NCBI GenBank assembly: GCA_043775075.1 | Contig: JAYVSS010000379.1 | Span: forward strand, 1-27,140 | Length of the DNA: 27,140 bases | Source: JANLQX01 sp043775075 | GTDB lineage: Bacteria > Actinomycetota > Acidimicrobiia > Acidimicrobiales > JANYDT01 | Direction: 5' to 3' | Shown here: positions 23,064 to 27,140 of the stretch, piece after piece | How the letters are laid out: every line of letters begins with the position of its first letter | Position numbering within the stretch: position 1 is the stretch's first letter | Notes under the pieces: generated by a model | Seen by the model: the letters and a program-made list of their open reading frames with translations, nothing else | The model's database searches: none | Told to the model about the DNA's origin: nothing | Program-made: the position numbers and the translations under genes

Positions 23064-24001
23064 GACGTCACTCCGGGGAGAGCGACCTTGCGGCCGATGC
23101 GCAGGAATGCAAGGTCGAGGAGAAAGCCGACGCAGCCGATGAGGACAATGGCGGCGATTACCCGGGCAAGGTTGAGGGCGTTGTAGGCGTCCCACACGAA
23201 GAAGCCGATCCCCATCCCTCCGGACAACATCTCGACGGCAACGATGACCATCCAGGCCACGCCCATCGACAGTCGCATGCCGGTGACGATGTTCGGCATT
23301 GCGTTGGGGAGCAGAACATGCCGGATATATGTCCGCTTACTAAATCGAAAGACCCGGGCTACGTTGCGTTGATCGTCGGGGATCGACGCTGCGCCCGCCG
23401 CCGTGTTGATGATGATCGGCCATAGCGCCGTTATGAAGATCACGATGATGGCCGCCTTCGGAGCATTGCGTACCGTGATGAGCCAAATCGGGAACCATGC
23501 CAGCGGGGACACTGGACGGAGCAGCTGAATGACCGGGTTGACCGCCTTCCACGCCCGCTTGCTCGCACCGATGATCAGGCCGAGAGGTACGCCGACGAGC
23601 ACGGCGAGGACAAAGCCGCGCGCCACCCGTCCGAGTGATCCGAGCATTTGGAGGCCAACGCCCTGATCATTCGGACCATCGTTGCGGAACGGATCGGCGA
23701 GGAGACGGCGAAGTTCCTGGAATGTCGCGAGCGGCGACGGGAGGTCTTTCACTCGGCTTGAAGCCCACGCCCACAGGGCGATCACGACGCCGATGCCGAG
23801 CAGCGCCCACAGGACGGAAGCAATCGCCACCCGAAGTCGCGACGGCCTCGGCGGCATCGGCGGCGGAGAAATAAGGTAGGGCCGGACATCGTCGAGAACC
23901 GTGCGAGCGATCGGCAGTGGCATCGCCGGGCTGGTGGTCGAAGATGTGCGCACTGCGTAAGTGGAGTCGTGGAGCAGGGCGGAGGCGGGGGGCGGGGTCA
24001 C
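23060..24001 (-). CDS. nrtB: Nitrate/nitrite ABC transporter permease
   Basis: A 313-residue membrane protein starting at GTG 24001, which overlaps the TGA of the substrate-binding protein gene. After a Pro-rich cytoplasmic N-terminus of about 55 residues there are about six membrane segments (VLWALLGIGVVIALWAWAS first). The ABC permease EAA-type loop is visible (SIPDDQRNVARVFRFSKR, then HVLLPNAMPNIVTGMRL), and LLRPVSPLAWFPIWL is characteristic of the NrtB/SsuC/TauC group. With its ATPase and binding protein it forms the importer that feeds nitrate to NasA. Confidence 0.92.
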   Translation of the reverse strand: MTPPPASALLHDSTYAVRTSSTTSPAMPLPIARTVLDDVRPYLISPPPMPPRPSRLRVAIASVLWALLGIGVVIALWAWASSRVKDLPSPLATFQELRRLLADPFRNDGPNDQGVGLQMLGSLGRVARGFVLAVLVGVPLGLIIGASKRAWKAVNPVIQLLRPVSPLAWFPIWLITVRNAPKAAIIVIFITALWPIIINTAAGAASIPDDQRNVARVFRFSKRTYIRHVLLPNAMPNIVTGMRLSMGVAWMVIVAVEMLSGGMGIGFFVWDAYNALNLARVIAAIVLIGCVGFLLDLAFLRIGRKVALPGVTS

Positions 24002-25395
24002 TTGCGCGCTGCTTCGACTTCGGGCTTCTTCGGATCAAAGATGACCTTGTCGAGTTTGACTTCGAAGGGCATCATGTCGTCGTTTGGAACAGTGACTCCT
24101 TCGGCTTTGGCGACTTCGGCGTACACGTCGCGCAGAATCAATTCGTCGGCCAGCTGTTGATACGGCGGCGCCTCTTTGAGGAGCCCTAAGCGAACATATT
24201 GAGCGAGGAACCACAACGCATGTGAGCGTCGGGGAAACGACACGGCGCCGTCTCGGAAGAACTGCATCTGGTCACCCTTGAAGTCTTTAACGCCGATACC
24301 CGGACCAAAGTCGTACTTGCCGAGGAGACGCTCGCGAATCTCGTCCGCCGCCGCATTCACGTATTTTTCTGCCGAAATGGTGTCCGCTGCTTTGGACCGG
24401 TTCCCGAGATCATCAAGCCACTTGCACGCCTTGAGTACCGCCGCCATCACGTCTTTGAGGGTGTCTGTGTCCTGGGCGAATTTGGCCCCGACGACGAGTG
24501 CCTTTTCGGGGTGGTTTTGCCAGAGGTCCTGCGTCGCCAGATGAGTGAATCCCACGCCCTTCTGCACGGCAACGGCGTTCCACGGCTCGCCCACGCAGTA
24601 TCCCTGAATATTGCCCACCGCCATGTTCTGCACCATTTGTGGCGGCGGGATCGGGCTGATCTTGATTTTCGACGTGTCTGCCTTCGTCGCCGCCAACCAA
24701 TAGCGCAACCACATGTCATGGGTGCCGCCGGGGAAGGTCATCGCCAGGCTGGGCGAATCCTTGCCCTCAAGCCATTCCTTTGCTCCGGCGAGGTCTCCGT
24801 AGCCAACCGCCTTCACGTCGCGCTGGAGGGTGATTCCCTGGCCGTTCTGGTTCAACATCATGGCGATCTTGAGGTCCTTGGACCTATTGCCGCCGATGCC
24901 GGTGGCCACGGAAAACGGCATGCCGAACAATGCGTGCGCGCCGTCAATTTGGCCGGTGAGGAGTGCGTCACGCAACGCCGGCCACGAAGCCTGCTTGAGG
25001 ACGTCCACGTCGAGGCTGCGTTCGGCGAAATAGCCAAGTTCCTTGGCCATGATTATGGGGGCGGCGTCGGTCAGAGCGATGAACCCGAGGCGAACCTTGC
25101 GCACGGCCTTCTTCACCGGCGCCGCAGCCAACGTGGTGGGCGCGGCCCCCGCCCCCGGAGCCGACGTGGTGGCGGCTTTCGCCTTGGCCTTCTTTTTCGT
25201 TGTGGCTGCGTCAGCAACCGCAGCGGGCACGCCCCCCGCTGCCGTAACCGCGGCTGTCACGCCGAAGATCTTCAGTGCAAAACGCCGACTGACCGTTTCG
25301 GCCGCCATGGCAGCGTCGGAGAGGGGCGAACGGTGGGGGTCGGTGACCGGCATGTCCTGCACGGTACGGATGCCAAGTTCGGCCGCCGTTTCCAT
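23998..25395 (-). CDS. nrtA: Nitrate/nitrite-binding protein (NrtA/CmpA family) with TAT signal
   Basis: Up to 465 residues. A twin-arginine signal SRRFALKIFG (36-45) with a hydrophobic stretch to about residue 62 (AVADA) is followed by a Lys/Ala/Thr linker and the NrtA-like domain: VRLGFIALTDAAPIIMAKEL, DGAHALFGMPFSVATG, MTFPGGTHDMWLRYW and GYCVGEPWNAVAVQ. These last motifs line the nitrate/bicarbonate pocket in the family. It is the first gene of the 11-kb operon. Start choice is open: ATG 25395, 25353 or 25308. The last (MAAETVSRRFALK) would give a normal-length TAT signal, and none has a good Shine-Dalgarno. Confidence 0.92.
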   Translation of the reverse strand: METAAELGIRTVQDMPVTDPHRSPLSDAAMAAETVSRRFALKIFGVTAAVTAAGGVPAAVADAATTKKKAKAKAATTSAPGAGAAPTTLAAAPVKKAVRKVRLGFIALTDAAPIIMAKELGYFAERSLDVDVLKQASWPALRDALLTGQIDGAHALFGMPFSVATGIGGNRSKDLKIAMMLNQNGQGITLQRDVKAVGYGDLAGAKEWLEGKDSPSLAMTFPGGTHDMWLRYWLAATKADTSKIKISPIPPPQMVQNMAVGNIQGYCVGEPWNAVAVQKGVGFTHLATQDLWQNHPEKALVVGAKFAQDTDTLKDVMAAVLKACKWLDDLGNRSKAADTISAEKYVNAAADEIRERLLGKYDFGPGIGVKDFKGDQMQFFRDGAVSFPRRSHALWFLAQYVRLGLLKEAPPYQQLADELILRDVYAEVAKAEGVTVPNDDMMPFEVKLDKVIFDPKKPEVEAARK

Positions 25396-25398
25396 GTC

Positions 25399-25447
25399 GT
25401 GAATCGACGATCACAGCAATCTCACAATGACGGATGGGATTTGTGAG
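25399..25447 (-). promoter_or_regulatory. Dyad elements upstream of the nitrate operon
   Basis: Two inverted repeats precede the first operon gene: GTGA-n8-TCAC (25399-25414) and a perfect CTCACAA-n13-TTGTGAG (25421-25447). The whole gap to the Nudix gene is only 99 bp, so the operon promoter must be here. I see no GlnR box (GTnAC-n6-GAAAC). A dimeric regulator, possibly the HemD-winged helix fusion at the operon end, may bind; this is a guess. Confidence 0.45.
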
Positions 25448-25494
25448 GGCGCGGTGACCACCGTCAGGTCCACCCTCCAACAACGCCAGGAGCG

Positions 25495-26304
25495 CTAGCT
25501 GTTCTCGTAGGTCCATCCAGACTTGGCCAAGGTGAGGCGGTGCCGCGGTCCGGGGTGGGCAGGATCGAGGGCATGGTCCGGCAGTTCGTAGGCCACATCC
25601 CCGGCCCAGGCCAACGTCAACGGATCGTTGGCAATCACGCGGGTGTGCATCCGGGGCGACGCCTCAGTCCGCAAGCGATCGAGCAGGTGACCAACGCTGG
25701 CCGCGCCACTCAGTTGATGCAGCGTCGTCCATGTTGGTGGGGCCAGCGGAAACTCCGCCGTCGAGTTCGCCGCCAATGCGCTCTCCGGAGTGATCCATCG
25801 GTGATCGGTCGCTTCTCCCACGGAAAGCTCAATATCACCGGATGGCGCGGGCGCGACGAAAAACCAGGTGGAGAATCGACGAGCTTCGGTGGGTGGTGGC
25901 ATCCAATGCGACAGCGCGGCCATACGGAGCGGGTCAACGACGAGGCCGGTCTCCTCACGCGCCTCGCGAGCAGCGGCCGTGCGGGCCGTGGCCAACTCCG
26001 AGGCGAGTTCGATGTCGGCGATGTTCACATGGTCTTCGGGATCGACCTTGCCACCTGGAAATACCCACATTCCGGCGAAAGCGCCTCGGCTCACCCGCTG
26101 CAGCATCAGCAATTCGACCGCCCCGCCAGCGTCGTCAACCGCTTCGACATCTCGCGCCAAAATGACGGTGGACGCGGCGATGAGCGGAGAACTCCGGCCC
26201 GGCTCGGCGGGCGGAAAGTCCGGGTAGGGAGACGACACAGATGAAGTGTCTAGTTCGACGGCACCAAATCGAGCGAGCCGGACACCCGAACCGCAAAACG
26301 CCAT
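25495..26304 (-). CDS. Nudix hydrolase with insertion in the Nudix box (NUDT19-like)
   Basis: A 269-residue protein. The Nudix box is split: G84-x5-E90 (GGKVDPE) is followed by 22 residues instead of 7 before R113-EAREETGL (113-121). Such an enlarged box is known from the NUDT19/RP2-like branch, whose members hydrolyse CoA-type or other nucleoside diphosphate derivatives. The fold context is present (LIAASTVILARDV, LLMLQRVSRGAFAGMWVFPG, and RFSTWFFVAPAP). The start at ATG 26304 is uncertain; the first 35 residues are not conserved-looking and the GTG for V16 (26259) is possible. The gene lies directly before the nitrate operon on the same strand, 99 bp apart, probably unrelated. Confidence 0.85.
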   Translation of the reverse strand: MAFCGSGVRLARFGAVELDTSSVSSPYPDFPPAEPGRSSPLIAASTVILARDVEAVDDAGGAVELLMLQRVSRGAFAGMWVFPGGKVDPEDHVNIADIELASELATARTAAAREAREETGLVVDPLRMAALSHWMPPPTEARRFSTWFFVAPAPSGDIELSVGEATDHRWITPESALAANSTAEFPLAPPTWTTLHQLSGAASVGHLLDRLRTEASPRMHTRVIANDPLTLAWAGDVAYELPDHALDPAHPGPRHRLTLAKSGWTYENS

Positions 26305-26336
26305 CCTTTCCCTCGGGTGGGCAAAGTATCGTCAGC

Positions 26337-26428
26337 GCCCGCCACGAGATGGTTGGCGGGACGCAAGGGCCCGCTGGCAGGGCCACCGACGCAAGTTAGG
26401 GCCCGTGACGAGATTGCGGGCGGGACGC
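26337..26428 (+). repeat. Double-hairpin dispersed repeat, copy B
   Basis: Plus-strand copy of the element at 7573-7658. Hairpin 1 is CCCGCCA (26338-26344), a 9-nt loop, TGGCGGG (26354-26360), the same arms as copy A. The core CGCAAGGGCCCGCTGGCAGG and GACGCAA follows. Hairpin 2 is GCCCG/CGGGC (26401-26421) with an 11-nt loop. After the core the sequence partly repeats the beginning of the element (ACGAGAT, GCGGGACGCA), so the 3' half looks like a diverged second unit about 64 bp later. It lies between the divergent Nudix and small basic protein genes. Confidence 0.75.
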
Positions 26429-26511
26429 ACGCCGACGCCGCCCGGCCTAGTACCCTTTTCAGGTCAAATGCCGCGCCCTACGAGGGCGGCCAACACAAGG
26501 AGATTGCTTCA

Positions 26512-26823
26512 GTGGCCATTCGTGCCAAGCTCACGACCGTAGCCTCATCGGCTGCGTCCGCTACCGGGGCCGACAAGCCCAAGGTCGAACGCACCGAGGA
26601 GGAGAAAGCGGCCCGTAAGGAGCGCGTGGTGAAGGCCAAGGATGCCCTCGCTCGTTCCGTCTCCACCAAGGGAGATCACGTTGCTCCCGCCCGTGCCGCT
26701 CTCAAACTGTTCCTTCAGCGCCTGAACGAGAAGAACCAGCCCGACGATGGGACCTTTGAGGCCCTCCTTGAGGCGCCGTTCAAGGCTCCGCCGAAGAAGA
26801 AAACGAACGAACGACGTTTCTGA
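26512..26823 (+). CDS. Small basic hypothetical protein
   Basis: From GTG 26512, with AAGGAG 9 nt upstream, the product is 103 residues, rich in Lys, Ala and Glu. The middle is a charged helix (KVERTEEEKAARKERVVKAK), the next part APARAALKLFLQRLNEKNQP, and the tail APPKKKTNERRF is strongly basic. I do not recognise the family. The composition suggests nucleic-acid or ribosome binding, without proof. The ORF is open back to 26317 but that part lies over the repeat and has no start with a ribosome site. A strong terminator follows, so it is transcribed as a single gene. Confidence 0.65.
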   Translation: MAIRAKLTTVASSAASATGADKPKVERTEEEKAARKERVVKAKDALARSVSTKGDHVAPARAALKLFLQRLNEKNQPDDGTFEALLEAPFKAPPKKKTNERRF

Positions 26824-26847
26824 TTCTTCGAGATCGTGAAACAACTG

Positions 26848-26888
26848 CGGCAGCGGAACCCACCACGGGACCGCTGCCGTTCTTTTTT
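26848..26888 (+). terminator. Rho-independent terminator after the small basic gene
   Basis: A perfect 9-bp stem CGGCAGCGG/CCGCTGCCG (26848-26856 and 26871-26879) with a 14-nt loop, followed at once by TTCTTTTTT. It lies 25 bp after the TGA of the preceding gene. Confidence 0.9.
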
Positions 26889-26965
26889 CCGGGCCGGTGC
26901 GCCAGACTTTGACGATTCGCAAGTTGATATCGCGCTGGCCCGAGCCGAGTTCACAGAGGAGAAAC

Positions 26966-27140
26966 ATCACGGAAACTTCCTCGACCGAACCTCGTCCTAG
27001 AACTGTGTCCGTGCCAGCTGAGGACGGGCAATCCGAGGACTCCGAACGTCCATCGGTGCGCTGGAATGAGTACGAAAGTCCCGGCTGCTGGGACGAGATG
27101 GTGGACAGCGGAGCACCCCGATCGGAATGCGCGGGCGTGG
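26966..27140 (+). CDS. N-terminus of a possible circularly permuted ATP-grasp protein (partial)
   Basis: An open frame runs to the right edge. From GTG 27005 it reads VSVPAEDGQSEDSERPSVRW, then NEYESPGCWDEMVDSGAPRS. The segment PGxWDEMxDxxGxPR resembles the start of circularly permuted type 2 ATP-grasp (DUF404/DUF407) proteins, but too little is visible to be sure. The only good Shine-Dalgarno nearby (AGAGGAG, 26955-26961) lies a few bases before an in-frame ATC at 26966, not before the GTG; from there the frame reads TETSSTEPRPRT before the GTG. I give the longer version; the true start is open. Confidence 0.4.
   Translation, partial: MTETSSTEPRPRTVSVPAEDGQSEDSERPSVRWNEYESPGCWDEMVDSGAPRSECAGV

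Overview
The window is GC-rich bacterial DNA with gene order and families typical of Actinomycetota. The minus-strand order mec-cysO-cysM followed by rph and rdgB matches the arrangement I know from Mycobacterium tuberculosis. The HemD/winged-helix fusion, the SCO6745-family protein and the DapB-like amine dehydrogenase homologue also point to Actinomycetota. Several features (Thr-rich lipoprotein, gene style) suggest Acidimicrobiia, but that is an inference without any alignment.

Layout. 1-600: the start of a type II toxin-antitoxin pair (MazF/PemK-like toxin running off the left edge, ribbon-helix-helix antitoxin) next to a tRNA-Leu(UAG) 3'-half remnant. 598-3885: a DapB-like dehydrogenase, a decayed stretch holding a fragment of a SARP/OmpR-type DNA-binding domain, a winged-helix-like hypothetical, and a coupled GlsB-like membrane protein plus Cys-rich protein. 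3878-7569: a TetR repressor divergent from a diiron (ferritin-like) protein, an SCO6745-family protein and a HAD hydrolase. 7570-9139: a hairpin repeat, an unknown conserved-looking protein and a D-threonine-aldolase-type pseudogene. 9140-13950: rdgB, a lipoprotein and rph, then the thiocarboxylate cysteine pathway (cysM, cysO, mec), and smpB on the other strand.

13973-25395 is one co-directional minus-strand nitrate assimilation cluster of about 11.4 kb. In transcription order it encodes a TAT-type nitrate/nitrite-binding protein, permease, ATPase, NirB, NirD, a fused ferredoxin/DmsC-type membrane protein, the molybdopterin nitrate reductase NasA, a HemD/winged-helix fusion and a truncated cobA. 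Most junctions are 4-nt ATGA/GTGA overlaps, so translation is probably coupled. The logic is nitrate import, reduction to nitrite by NasA, reduction to ammonium by siroheme NirBD, with HemD and CobA supplying or sensing the siroheme branch. Two parts look broken: nasA carries a single in-frame TAG and cobA keeps only its first ~70 codons.

25495-27140: a Nudix hydrolase with an insertion in its Nudix box, a second copy of the hairpin repeat in opposite orientation, a small basic protein with a strong terminator, and the 5' end of a possible circularly permuted ATP-grasp gene.

The most interesting things are the two-copy double-hairpin repeat (7573-7658 and 26337-26428), the lone amber codon in an otherwise intact nitrate reductase, a CysO sulfur carrier whose C-terminal Gly-Gly is followed by Ala-Ala beside its JAMM protease, and an unusual number of gene remnants (tRNA, SARP, D-threonine aldolase, cobA).
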